Assembly: GCA_026214975.1 (NCBI GenBank)
Contig: CM047810.1
Span: 37,125,318-37,189,317, forward strand
DNA length: 64,000 bases
Source of the DNA: Gentiana macrophylla
Taxonomy: Eukaryota; Streptophyta; Magnoliopsida; Gentianales; Gentianaceae
Reading direction: 5' to 3'
Position numbers and translations under genes: made by a program. Every line of letters begins with the position of its first letter. Positions within the stretch are counted from its first letter, which is position 1. Positions 43,813-54,763 of this stretch are shown one piece after another. The notes beneath the pieces were generated by a model. It was given only the letters and a program-made list of their open reading frames with translations, did no database searches and was not told where the DNA came from.

Positions 43813-45241
43813 TGATAACGCTCTAAATGGTACCATTAATTATACCTATATTCACCCCAAATTCTACTCAAAAAAGGATAAATAGGCTCGTTATTGTGTG
43901 GAATATATGTTAAATGCTATGTGCGTGCTCTAAGGATCGTAATTCTTCATCTATGCTATTTTCCTGAGGTTTTGGTACTGTTTGGTCTCGTTTTGCATGT
44001 TTTATAGGATGTATCGGACCTGGAGCATTGAAGAACGGATCTGAACTAGAAGAAGTATATTGGGCCAAGTGATTAAAGCCCAAGAAGAAGTCTGCTGAAG
44101 AAAAAAAGAGGAATAGTCGGACCGGTTTACCGAGGGCTAGGGCCGGTAAACCGAGGACTTGTTGGACACGAAATTGATTCTGCCCTATTATCTAGGTTGG
44201 TTAGGGTTTTAGAGAGTCATAAGTCGGTCATTGTATCTATATAAGGCCACATTTGCTGATTATTGTATAGGCACTCAAATATATTCAATCTTTTATATAC
44301 AATTTGATGAAATAAAGTTATTCCAAGCTTTTGAGGAGTTAATTCTGGTTTTCTCCCTTCTCTACCATCTCTAGCTTGAGTAGATCGAGCTAGATCTCCA
44401 TTGTTGAAGGTATGAAGCTTTGAACGTTCCTTTTTGTCTTCAATATGGTAGATCTGTTCGTATTTATATGTTTTAGTTAATCTGCATATTTAAAGACCCC
44501 ATGATTTACTTATTTTAATCGTATGTGAGCAATGTAGATCCAGGAATAGGAAAAGCTGACCCCGGTAAACCGGCGGTCTATACCGGTTTACCGATGCATT
44601 ATTTAGAAAACCTAAAACTGGGATTCACTACAGCTACGTTGATCGACATGTTTAATTAACAGTAGGTTAGATCTATCCAATCTGCTTATTGTATTCATAA
44701 ATTAACGTGAAGAACTTTCAAGATGAAGTGTTAGTTTGGACATAGTCCGATGGACCCTAGGAACGTGCTGATCAGTGTCGACAGCTGTCTAGGCGGGTTA
44801 GCGGTATGAGTTAGCGCTCGATCTCGGCAATTCTAGTTCTTTATGTGCATGGGCTATTACGGACCAATTAAGGAGGGTGGCTTGCGTATATATTGTCTAC
44901 TACCATTGTCGGAATAGATAGGGTTTGGAGTTGCACCCGTAGCTGATGATAATTAAATCAAACGCTCGCTCGATTAATTTAAGGAAATTATGTGGGGAAG
45001 TAAACGTAACGATTATCTAATCCAAGTTAGTAGATCAGTGAAGAGGGGGAGAAATACCAAGTTTCTTTATGTTTATTGTTGGTCAATGACCGCCTTTATG
45101 TTGCTTTTTAATTAGGTTAGAATCATTTATAGTTAAAGTTGCATTGTCTTTGTGGGATCGACCTTGACTTACATTTACTATACTACGATGTACCTAGTAT
45201 TCTTTCTAGTAATATCGACGTTAGTGACTTACACGCAATCA
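43813..45241 (+). repeat. 3' LTR of the Athila-like element (1429 bp)
   Basis: Matches 21179-22590 with small indels; ends ACGCAATCA and is followed by GTCTT at 45242-45246. Confidence 0.92.
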
Positions 45242-45892
45242 GTCTTCTTTTGGGCCTTTTCTTGCCCTTGGAAGCAGTCACGAGCAACACTTGTTTACCC
45301 TTGCCGACAGTGCCTTTAGCAGTTTTGAGCATGTTCAATAACTCCGTTAGGGAGCAATCAATCTTGTTCATGTGATAGTTCATCACAAACTGCGCGTAAG
45401 ATTCCGGTAGAGATTGCAGAATTAATTCAATACTCAACTCACTCCCCATCTTATGGCCCAACTTCTCAAGCCTCTCTATGTAACCGATCATCTTCAGCAC
45501 ATGCAACCCAACTGGAGTACCCGGACCCATCTTGCAACCAAACAGCGCCTTCGAGACCTCACCTCTCAGTTTGAGTCTGGGAAGCATAGAGCTCCTTCAT
45601 GTGAACCATAATGGTATAAGCATCCATGGACTCATGCTGTTTCTGAAGTTCCGATGTCATAGAAGCAAGCATGATGCAAATAGCCTCAGTACTGACAGAA
45701 TAGTGGTTTTGCATGCTTCTTAACCGATTCCCCATTCGTAGCATCTTCGGGATCCTTAGTTAAGGGTGTTTACAAGACATAGCCAATGCCTTTATGTCTC
45801 AAAACGATTTTGAGGTTTCTTTCCCAGTCGAGAAATTTTGATTCGTCAAGTTTGTTATCAATGATAAAACGAAGATTCAATTTGTTCGACAT
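45242..45892 (-). pseudogene. Tork-like gag, N-terminal part
   Basis: ATG at 45892 gives MSNKLNLRFIIDNKLDESKF, LDWERNLKIVLRHKGIGYVL and a stop, then TPLTKDPEDATNGE. Further right-to-left come AICIMLASMTSELQKQHESM and MVHMKELYASQTQTER. After a frame change the text is EVSKALFGCKMGPGTPVGLH, ILQSLPESYAQFVMNYHMNK and LTELLNMLKTAKGT. This is the gag (UBN2-like) order of Tork elements. A Lys-rich end (KGKKRPKRR) meets the Athila-like insertion at 45241 and continues at 21178 as KTKKAKEATNPNK and the zinc knuckle, one base out of frame. Confidence 0.85.
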
Positions 45893-47589
45893 TTCTAAAA
45901 CAATAAAGTAAAGATAATATAAGTATAAGTTCATGCATACAAAACAAAAAATTTTAACTAGGTTTTGCTCCCTCTAGCCATCTACTCCCAATTGGCTTTC
46001 AAAATTTTTATTAAGTCTTTAGTGGCTGGGACCCAATCTAGTTATCTCGATTCCCGATGAGGGCCGATCAACCGAGACAATTTCGAAAGGTAGGTACTCC
46101 TACCAGTCGCATCATATGCGGCTCCCAGTGGTTGACTAGTCAACTCTTTGACAATTCACATCTCAATGTGATAGACAACCCCTTGTCTTTAAAATCAGAC
46201 GGTCCTGACGAGGGCCAATCACCACAAGATTCTAGTCAAGTCATAACCCAATATTCGTGAGATCTCATACGATCATATCTCAATAACGATGATATACCCG
46301 AGGTAGGTCAACTCCCGACGAGGGCCGATCAGTTGGATCCGAACAAGAACTCTTCACCGTCGCTATAATATTGGGAGACTTATTTCGACTTGATTTTTAT
46401 ATGTGGGAGTGATTTTAAAATTAATTCACTTAATTAATCGTAATTATATTGCGATCTCATCTAAACGTGCATATTTCTACGTTATCAATATAAAGTAAAA
46501 CATACACCATTCCGCGCAGAAAATAACCGGTATGATCATGGACTTTTCCTAGGTGCGGTTTCGAATACAAACTGATGAAACCACGGGTCACAATCTAAGG
46601 GTAGCTGCAACCGCCAATAGGATCTTTAATGCGCCATCACCAATGGGATCTTTATCTTTCTTTGGACTCCTTCTTTTGCTCCATTCTTGTTACATAATAA
46701 TCAATCTAATAAATAAATACACCTGCCGCACATCATTGGGGGAGCTAACGGGAATGAGATAAATGCAGAAAATAAACTAGGCCACGTTCTTCATAACGGC
46801 CTAGGACAATTTTTAAACCAACATAAAATAAAGCATATCTATCCTATTGGTCGATTCCATGATCAATCGGGGTCCATATAATCATATTATATCTACACAT
46901 AATCTAATCCATACAATAACATCTTATGAAAAAGATAAATTTAAAATTTAACTATTTGCATCTTGCTTTATCAAATCAAATAATCAATTAGCATTTAATT
47001 AACTAAATGATTTCAATCGAAATAAATTAACTATTAATTTTAAACTATTTCAACTTTAATTTTAATCAATTAGAACTGTTCAAATTTAAATCAAAATTAA
47101 AATTAGGTCTCTTTAGTTTCTTTATTTTTGATTCCTAATCAAAAGGGATGCCTTTGGTTTCCAAAACCAAAAGGCACCTACCTTGGCCCCTTTCCAAAAT
47201 CAAAATTTTGAAAAGGGCCTAGGCCTATTCCAAACAAAGTTTGAAAATGCCAATGTTATTTTAATGTCATGTGGCATCCCAATGACCCAAACTATTTGAA
47301 TCATTAGTTAGCCACATGACACCAACTAAACAAAGGAGATATCAATGCACGATAAAATATCACAAAATGGAAAAACAAAATTTAGGATCCACGATGCACC
47401 ACCAGCCGCCGGCAGCACCCTAGGGCAGTGGCGGTGGTTACACGGTGGGGAGCCGCCACCGTTAGCCGAGCTCCCTATCCGAGTTATATATATATATATT
47501 TTGTTTCTCATTTAGCGAGTCTAGATCTTGCATATATTGATTAATTACTATGCAATTTAATTACTGCTTATTGGTTAAGTTCGAAGTTC
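45893..47589 (-). other. Long leader of the Tork-like element
   Basis: About 1.7 kb between the primer site and gag without a supported ORF. It contains three spaced copies of a CCGAYGAGGGCCRATC motif (about 46054, 46206 and 46316), each within a short similar context, and a GC-rich patch at 47398-47470 (GCCGCCGGCAGC, GGGGAGCCGCCACCG). Confidence 0.6.
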
Positions 47590-47601
47590 GCTCTGCTACC
47601 A
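47590..47601 (-). promoter_or_regulatory. Primer-binding site of the Tork-like element
   Basis: On - it reads TGGTAGCAGAGC, one base from the tRNA-Met site TGGTATCAGAGC, just inside the LTR end at 47603. Confidence 0.8.
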
Positions 47602-47602
47602 C

Positions 47603-47801
47603 TGTTAGGAAATCAACTAGTCTACGCAACGGAATTTAAGAAATTGATTTCCGATCCCAAGATCGACTTCGTTTAATACAATAAACACGTTAAGTAGTTG
47701 ACGGTGATTACCTTGCTTGATCTAATAGATCGACGCTTTGACCGTCAATGGAGAGTAGTAGTGTGCACGAGCCGTCCACGTGTCCGGCCTCTATCGATAT
47801 C
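47603..47801 (-). repeat. 5' LTR of the Tork-like element, first segment
   Basis: Matches 16052-16250 and continues at 52961 after the inserted copia element. Ends with ATATC, the left duplication copy of that insertion (47797-47801). Confidence 0.9.
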
Positions 47802-48122
47802 TGACGAAGTTTGTAGAATTACAAACACAAAATAAAATACGGAATTATTATTGATGAAGTAAAAGTTACAAGTTGAAAAAAACAATGCAGCTGATCATGA
47901 GGTATTTATAGCTTCATACACCTCATGAACCAGTTAGAAGTGAGTTACAAATGGTTATATCAAACTATAACAGAATAACCGTTTTCTAGATTACATCATA
48001 CTAAGTTGATCAACAGTCACTGGGCTTCCATCTTGTCGCCATTTCTTTGGTGTCTTCATTATCGAGAGAGCACATCGGTCGATCGCACTCAACATTCCCA
48101 TCGGCCTTTATATTTCATAACA
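47802..48122 (-). repeat. 3' LTR of the 5.15-kb copia
   Basis: 321 bp, pairs with 52635-52955; differences cluster at CAG/CTG triplets in the outer 80 bp. Confidence 0.92.
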
Positions 48123-48133
48123 CCCCTCAAGCC
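48123..48133 (-). promoter_or_regulatory. Polypurine tract of the 5.15-kb copia
   Basis: On - it reads GCTTGAGGGG directly before TGTTATGAAA. Confidence 0.8.
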
Positions 48134-48216
48134 GAGAGTGGTACATGAGCAAACTTGCACTCAAGATTCCCTTCAACTACTTGAATTCTAGAATATCTTT
48201 GAAATTCTCAATTTTT

Positions 48217-49670
48217 CTAGTAGATATGAGAAAAAGGTGCATCCAAGGCCTTGGTGAGAATATCAGCCACTTGTTTTTTTGTGTTGACTGGGAGAAGAAT
48301 GACAAGTTCTGATTTGACTTTGTCTCTCACAACATGACAGTCAATTTCAATATGTTTTTTTCTTTCATGATAAACTGGATTATGAGCAATGTGCATTGCA
48401 CTGGCATTGTCACAAAATAACACAACAGGCAACTGAACTGGAACCTGCAAATCTTGTAATATATAAACCAGCCACTGAATTTCACAAACTGCATTTGCCA
48501 TAGCCCTGTATTCAGCCTCAGAGGATCTTCTAGCTATTGTTGTTTGTTTCTTGACCTTCCAGGAGATTGGAGCATCTCCTAGAAACATCATATAACCTGA
48601 TACCGATCTTCTTGTTTCAGGACAACCGGCCCAATCACTGTCTGTAAAACCTTTGAGTACAAGGTTGGTGTCTGTTGGAAATAGGATTCCTTGACCAGGA
48701 TTATTCATTAAATACCTCAGCATCCTGTAAGCTGCCTTCATATGATTTTCAGTAGGAGTGTCCAGAAATTGACTTAGTTGTTGTACTGCAAAAGCAATAT
48801 CTGGTTTGGTAAAAGTGAGATAAATCAATTTACCCACTAGTGATCTATATGCAGTGTTGTTTTCTGAAAGTGGTGAATCACCATGTTGTAAAGTCGGCTT
48901 AGACTCCATAGGTGTCTTAGTAGGCTTGGCTCCCAAAAAATTATATTCTTCTAGGAGATTAAGTGTGTATTTCCTTTGTGAAATAGATATACCTTTTGGA
49001 TATCTAGGAGCCTCAATTCTTAAGAAATATCTTAATTTTCCAAGATCTTTGATGGTGAACTGCTGATGTAGAGCATCCTTTACTTGCTGAATCAACTCTT
49101 CACTAGGGCTTGCTGGCTGCTGCTATGATGTCATCTACATAGACCAGCAAAGCAATAAAGGACTGTCCTGACCCTTTTGTAAATAAACTGTGGTCATTTT
49201 TGGATTGAATGAATCCTTGAGCCTCCAAAGATTCAGTCAACTTGCAATTCCATTGTCTGCTGGCTTGCTTGAGGCCATACAATGACTTGGTAAGTCTGCA
49301 AACTTGATTTGGTTTACTTGCTGTACAACCTGGAGGTTACTGCATGTATACTTCTTCATGCAAATCTCCATGTAAAAAGGTAGTGTTAACATCCTTTTGA
49401 TGTAGATGCCGATTATTGGCTACTGCTGCTGCAAGTAAAGCTCCGACTGTAGTGATTTTGACAACAGGTGAGAAAGTTTCTTGATAATCAATCCCATATG
49501 TTTGAGTGTAGCCTTTTGCTACTAGTCTAGCTTTATATCTCTCTATTGAACCATCAGGGTTATATTTGATTCTGTACACCCATTTACACCCTATGGGTTT
49601 CTTGCCTGGGGGCAGATCAACTATTTCCCATGTATGAGTCTTTTGTAGAGCTTCAAGTTCTTGTTGCATC
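48217..49670 (-). pseudogene. Copia reverse transcriptase and RNase H
   Basis: Read leftward from 49669: RT start [60 protein letters not shown], then [17 protein letters not shown] and TAA (near 49337-49339) before PPGCT. The fingers-palm part [11 protein letters not shown] and the active site YVDDII (near 49130) follow in another frame. After a second break, 49095-48217 encodes KDLGKLRYFLRIEAPRYPKG, SLVGKLIYLTFTKPDIAFAV and the RNase H parts GFTDSDWAGCPETRRSVSGY, SSEAEYRAMANAVCEIQWL and KKHIEIDCHVVRDKV. The tail ADILTKALDAPFSHIY is slightly short. Confidence 0.92.
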
Positions 49671-51432
49671 GCTTGCTTCCATTCATCATGCTTGATGGCT
49701 TGATTATAAGTCTTAGAATCTTTAACAGCATCAGTGGCATTAATGAATCGGCATAGTCTCTTTGAGAGATTGTCGGACTCATGATCGCACTCAGCGGTGT
49801 GGAGTCTCTTTGAACATTGTGAGCACCCCCTTGATAAAAGGTTGGTGATTTTCTTGTTCTGGCCGATCTTCTTAGTTGTGTAGGTTCAGGTGCCTGATTT
49901 ACTAGTGCATGCTCTTCATTAGATGCCTCACCTGCATCTGACCCTATGTTTGGCTGGTCTACTAATTCATTCAGCAGATCATCAAAAGTGTCCATTACTG
50001 GTAAAAGAACGGGCATGTCAGAAGAATATCTAGCCTTGCCTAACATCTGTTGAAATGAAGGAAAATAAGTTTCATGAAATTGAGTGTTTCTAGCAACAAA
50101 GATATCTTTGTTGGTAATGTCTAAGAGAATAGCACCCTTAGATGTATTTGAATTCCTAAAATAGACACAAGTCCTACATCTTGAGTCAAATTTTGTTATA
50201 TACTGCTGAAGTGTACATGAAAAGACTAAACAACCAAAAACTTTAAACACAAAATAGTCTGTTTTAGTGCCACAAAGCACTTCATGTGGAGTTCTTTCCT
50301 TCAACAGTGGTGTAGGTGTAGCATTAAATAATTTTACAGCATGTAAAAGACAGAAACCCCAATATTCAATGGGTAGATTACTCTGGACCCTCAAACCTCT
50401 TGCCACATTCAGCAGATGCTGATGTTACTTTCAACAATACCATTTTGCTCAGGTGTACTTACACAGGATGTCTGATGTATGATACCCTGCTGAGCATAAA
50501 AGTCAGTGAGTTGAAATTCTACACCATTGTCAGATCTAATTACTTTAGTAATCTTGAAACTGAGTAGAAACAAATTTAACAAAAGATTTAACATGGTCAG
50601 AGGCTTCAGATTTGTGCCTCATAAGAAAAACCCAAGTAAATCTGGAAAAATCATCTACAATAGCAAGAAAATATTGTTGTCCATTTACAGTATGCTGTCT
50701 CAAGGGACACCAAATGTCCATATGAACAAGGTCAAAAGCAGCATTTACAGCAGTAGTACTTAAAGGAAATGGATTTTTCTTCAGTTTAGCCATAGGGCAG
50801 ACATAACAAAGATCATGATTACAAAATTTGACATCAGCAGACTGTGAACTAATGACTTGTAGTCTTTTATCTTTCAAGTGTCCTAGTCTGTAATGCCACA
50901 AAAGAGCATCATCTAATCTATCATATAAAGTGTGATTTTCTACAGCATTGGAAATAGAAAGTCTTATTGGTTGATCCATGACATAGAGTCCTCTGTGTAA
51001 CTCAGCTGAACCAATCACTTTCTTGTTCTTGTCCTGCAAAACACACTTGTTAGCAGAAAAAACAGCTGCACCTTTTGTATGATTAATAAGAGAATGTAGT
51101 GACAAAATGTTATACTTAAAACAAGGGATGCAAAACACATCATGTAGGACCAGTTGAGTGTTGATCCTCACTTGTCCTATATATGTGATAAATACATTAT
51201 TTCCATTAGGTAATCCTATTTTTATAACAGATGAAGGTTTGGGATTGCTTAACATATCTAATGATCCTACAATGTGATCTGTGGCACTAGAGTCCAAGAT
51301 CCATTGTATTGATCTTACTAAATTTAGGAAACCTGTTCCTGTAGTAGGTGAGTAATGTGTGACAATATCAGCAGGTTGGCCAACAGCAAATCCTGCATGT
51401 CTAGGAGGATCATTCAGCACAGCCATCAACAA
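49671..51432 (-). pseudogene. Copia protease and integrase
   Basis: The protease site reads WILDSSATDHIVGSLDM, where DSGA is expected: Gly to Ser next to the catalytic Asp. Then come LPNGNNVFITYIGQVRI and VLHDVFCIPCFKYNILS. The integrase zinc part is WHYRLGHLKDKRLQVISSQS with HDLCYVCPMAKLKKNPFPLS. The core has HMDIWCPLR, FLAIVDDFSRFTWVFLMRHK and, after a frame change near 50580, IRSDNGVEFQL and STPEQNGIVE. The C-terminal part (50406-49671) carries LPIEYWGFCLLHAVKLFNAT, VFGCLVFS and an acidic hinge. Two or three frame breaks. Confidence 0.92.
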
Positions 51433-52436
51433 GTCAAGTTGTTATGCAGTAAGATTGGGAAACCCCGGTCCAACAGACCTGCTTGGTGCCTGAACTTCTT
51501 CTGCTGATTGTTCCTCTTCTACCATATTGGCTCTTTTTGACTGAAACCAGGAGGAAAACCATGCTTCTTGTAACAAGTCTCCTAAGTATGACCATTAAAT
51601 CCACAAAAAATACATTGCATCTTCTTCGGATTCTCAGGTCTGGGATTTGCAGCAGAGTTAGGTCTGCTGACAATCTGATTTTGTCCCTGTCCATTGTTTT
51701 GTGACAAGAGAACCATGGAATCTTGATTCTTGGCCTTGTTAGCCACATACAACTTCTGACTTTCAAACTAGATTGCCATTGCAAAGACATCATGAATTTC
51801 CGGAAAGGGCACCATCAACATTGCTTGTGAAACCATTGGCTTAAATTCATCCCTTAAACCTTTAAGGAATTTCATGACATGTTCAACCTCCATATGATCC
51901 ATCAGATTGCTAATTGTATTGCAGTGACATTAAGGATCACAAGAACAGACTGTTACAGGCCTGATGGTCTTGATTTCTTCCGAAAAGAACCATTAACTTT
52001 GTGAAATATCGATTGACAGAATCTGTGCCTTTCTTTAGCAGATGCATTTCTTCAAAAAGTTCTGAAAGTCTTAAGGCATCAACATTTAAAAATCTTGCTG
52101 CAAGATTCTTCCAAACTGCATGTGCATTCTTGAATACATCAAACTTTGTGCAATGGCGTTTTCAACATAATTTAAGATCCATGATCTCACCATTGTATCA
52201 CATTGTCTCCATGCATGGAAGTCTGCTGAATCTGCTTATGGCCTTTTAATTGTGCCGTCTACGAAGCCAATTTTGTTCTTGGTGATCAGCACCATCTCCA
52301 TGGACATTTTCCATGGATTATAGTTATTGCCATTCATCAATGGCTGAACAAGAACTAGAGAAGGATTCTCATTAGGATGAACATAGAATGGATATGAGGG
52401 ACTTATTTCTTGTTTCTTTGCTACCATGGCTATCAA
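51433..52436 (-). pseudogene. Copia gag
   Basis: ATG at 52436 gives MIAMVAKKQEISPSYPFYVH, then LVLVQPLMNGNNYNPWKMSM and NKIGFVDGTIKRP followed by TAA, the start of the copia-type gag family (Retrotran_gag_3). Later parts in other frames: FHAWRQCDTMVRSWILNYV, FKNAHAVWKNLAARFLNVD, FLKGLRDEFKPMVSQAMLM. The zinc knuckle CIFCGFNGHT-*-ETCYKKHG has a stop inside, then PPGF. Gag binds RNA and forms the particle. At least two stops and two frame changes. Confidence 0.85.
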
Positions 52437-52620
52437 GAACTTCAGAATTGATCACAAATTAATAATGAAAGTGAAAAAAAACCGATAAAAAAAACAAACA
52501 TGAAAATGATGACAGTTTACTCTCAAGAAACTGAATTCTCAGAAAATATGAAGAACACTCTCAAGATTCTTCAAAGATTGGAGAGAAAAAGCAAGAAAGC
52601 ATTCAGAAATTCTTAAATTT

Positions 52621-52634
52621 CTGCTCTGATACCA
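52621..52634 (-). promoter_or_regulatory. Primer-binding site of the 5.15-kb copia
   Basis: On - it reads TGGTATCAGAGCAG directly after the LTR end CTTCATCA. Confidence 0.95.
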
Positions 52635-52955
52635 TGATGAAGTTTGTAGAATTACATACACAAAATAAAATGCAGAATTATTATTGATGAAGTAAAAGTT
52701 ACAAGTTGAAAAAACAATGCAGCTGATCATGGGGTATTTATTGCTTCATACACCTCATGAATTAGTTAGAAGTAAGTTACAAACGGTTATATCAAACTAT
52801 AACAGAATAACTGTTTTCTAGATTACATCATACTAAATTGATCAGCAGGCTGCTGGGCTTCCATATTGTCAGCAGGCTGCTCGTGTCTTCTCATTATCAG
52901 TAGAGTACATCAGTTGACTGCACTTAGCATTCCCTTTAGCCTTTATATTGTAAGA
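52635..52955 (-). repeat. 5' LTR of the 5.15-kb copia
   Basis: 321 bp, pairs with 47802-48122. Its outer end reads TTGTAAGA rather than CATAACA, so the TG start is mutated. Confidence 0.9.
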
Positions 52956-52960
52956 ATATC

Positions 52961-54606
52961 CACACGAGCACCTCACCGGTATCCTCTTTGGATTGCTACT
53001 AGAAAAATCCGGTTGCTAGACCGGCCTTTTCTCTCTCTAAATCCCTCTCTAAAAAGCTCTCCGTTTTTTTTGTAAATTAGAACTCTTCTAATTGTGATGT
53101 ACAAAATAGCTAGCCAAACCCTTGCTTTTATAGGTGAAGGTGGCACCCCATATGTCCCCAATCTGATTGGGAGAAGCTTCCTAGTAGATTAATGAGAAAG
53201 AAAACCTTTTACTAGTAAAATAAGGAAAATAAATATTCTATATTTATCTCTTTTAAATTAGTATCTTATATTAAATAAATCCAAGATATTGTCAATATCT
53301 AATATTGAATATCTTCTTCATATTACCATAAATCTATTAATATCCAATCTTAATATATGATAATATCATTAGTTAAATTGCACAATCCAAGCGTATCATA
53401 TACACCACAGTCTGTGCCCTATATGCCAAATATTGGCATCAAGAATATTATTTAATTAATAAATATAATTAATATCTTGTATTTAATTTATTCATAATAA
53501 ATAAATACCGTCATATTAATTTAATCACTATAACACTTTATAGTCGAGATAAACTTTCCTTATTCGGTTATCACTATAACCACATTTTAATCCGGCTAGA
53601 TGTTCTTATGTGTCTGACCCAATAGGCTTTCGAAAATATTGGCCGTAGACATAAAGTGCAATTTACAAAAATGCCCTTCATACCTAACGATCACGGAATA
53701 GCGTCTAGCAACATACCGTGACCCTCAATCATCGGAAGAGTCAAAAGCAATGACTACTACCATTCATGTGTAACAATTACCATGTAAATAGAATCCTATC
53801 GTTGTAATTATATCAATTCGATCGTATCTCGAGTGTCAGTACATCAACGACCGTATCTTATAATCTGGATATCATGCTCTCTCGGAATAACTCATTTACT
53901 CCCACTTTGCCAAGATTCACGAGAGCTAGACATTCCTTATAAGAAGGTCATTTCGGATATTTACTCCTAATCATATGATACGCGATTTCTGGATGAACAA
54001 ACATGTATCCTACGCATGCTTCAATATCACACCCGAGCACTACCGCATGATCGCCCCATGGATAGGGGAAACCTCAATAGTGTCAAAGCATGACAATCCA
54101 CATCGTGATGCCTTGAACACCCCGGTCTCAGGATAATTACACAACTGCCACATACTGTGATGCTTAATGTAAGTGGGCCAGTCTAACGTACGCATTCTCT
54201 AATGCCCGTCCACGTACAGTCCAAGTGTCCCTACACTTTGATAGACGAGATCTATCCCTATCTTCAATAAGATAAAAGACATCCAATACGTGCTAGTCTA
54301 ATCATACCATCAATGTCCCGTTTGACAGTACACACGACTAGAGACATTTGAGCATCAAACATATTAAAGTGAATAGAGATCTCATCAATCACAATCACTA
54401 TTGCGATTTCTCTATCACAGTTTGACACTAGGGATGTTACTATATATTCAACAACATAGTTGGTTCATAAGGACAAACAATATATAATAACAAAAAGTGC
54501 TTTTATTAATCATAATAAAGTTATTACATGAACTCAGTAGACTGCAAATGACCCGACCCGGTCGGATCCGGTCCAACCCGATTGGGTTTAGGACACTATA
54601 TCAACA
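52961..54606 (-). repeat. 5' LTR of the Tork-like element, second segment
   Basis: Continues the LTR cut at 47801 (CACACGAGCACC here and at 16246). Together the two segments are 1845 bp against 1868 bp in the left copy. Ends ACTATATCAACA. Confidence 0.9.
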
Positions 54607-54763
54607 AATGTAGTAGGAGATATACCACTGGTGTATCTACCGCCTGTGACTGAAGTGTACCCACCTCAATCTAATGTGTATCAATAGTGGACTAATAGTG
54701 GTTTGACAACGAGATCCCAAACTCCAGTCAATTATGAAACAAGTCAATTCACCACAGACTAAA
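54607..54763 (+). pseudogene. Resumed gag of the Tekay-like element
   Basis: After AATGT the frame reads VVGDIPLVYLPPVTEVYPPQ, then TAG near 54687, WTNSGLTTRSQTPVNYETSQ and a TAA near 54758. It joins in frame with HVTV at 16051 when one duplication copy is removed. After about 54763 I cannot follow gag. Confidence 0.65.

Larger units (their letters stand above)
21179..45241 (+). mobile_element. Athila-like Ty3/gypsy element without RT/integrase, split by a SIRE-like element
   Basis: LTRs at 21179-22590 and 43813-45241 share TGATAACGCTCTAAATGG starts, and a perfect duplication GTCTT flanks the element in Tork gag. A tRNA-Asp primer site, a retropepsin-like region (23225-24061) and a late ORF of the putative plant transposon protein type (41499-42591) are present. 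Without the SIRE insertion the internal part is about 4.7 kb, and no RT, RNase H or integrase motif is visible on either side of the insertion. It is therefore a non-autonomous relative of Athila-type elements, or has a large deletion. Confidence 0.85.
47802..52955 (-). mobile_element. 5.15-kb Ty1/copia element inserted in the Tork LTR
   Basis: Two 321-bp LTRs (47802-48122 and 52635-52955) flank gag-pol on -. A perfect 5-bp duplication ATATC lies at 47797-47801 and 52956-52960. In sense the LTR starts TGTTATGAAATAT and ends ACTTCGTCA. Primer site at the right, polypurine tract at the left. Frames are long and motifs well kept, so it is among the younger elements here, though several stops are present. 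Confidence 0.95.
16052..54606 (-). mobile_element. Tork-like Ty1/copia element on -, split by nested insertions
   Basis: LTRs at 16052-17919 and at 47603-47801 plus 52961-54606 match along their length. In sense orientation they start TGTTGATATAG and end TTTCCTAACA. Pol is on - at the left and gag on - at the right, as expected. The primer site is at 47590-47601 and the polypurine tract at 17920-17934. An Athila-like element sits in gag (21179-45241) and a 5.15-kb copia sits in the right LTR (47802-52955). RNase H and zinc-knuckle motifs resemble the Tork clade. The element is decayed. Confidence 0.9.
13109..54763 (+). mobile_element. Tekay/Del-like Ty3/gypsy element, 5' part, split by nested insertions
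   Basis: Has a 2.6-kb 5' LTR starting TGTAATATCCC and ending GGGGCGTTACA, a tRNA-Met primer site, and the start of gag. A Tork-like element interrupts gag at 16052-54606 and gag resumes at 54607. Only about 160 bp more can be followed, so protease, RT and integrase are absent from the window. The very long LTR with TGTAATATCCC/GTTACA ends is typical of the Tekay/Del chromovirus clade. Confidence 0.75.
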
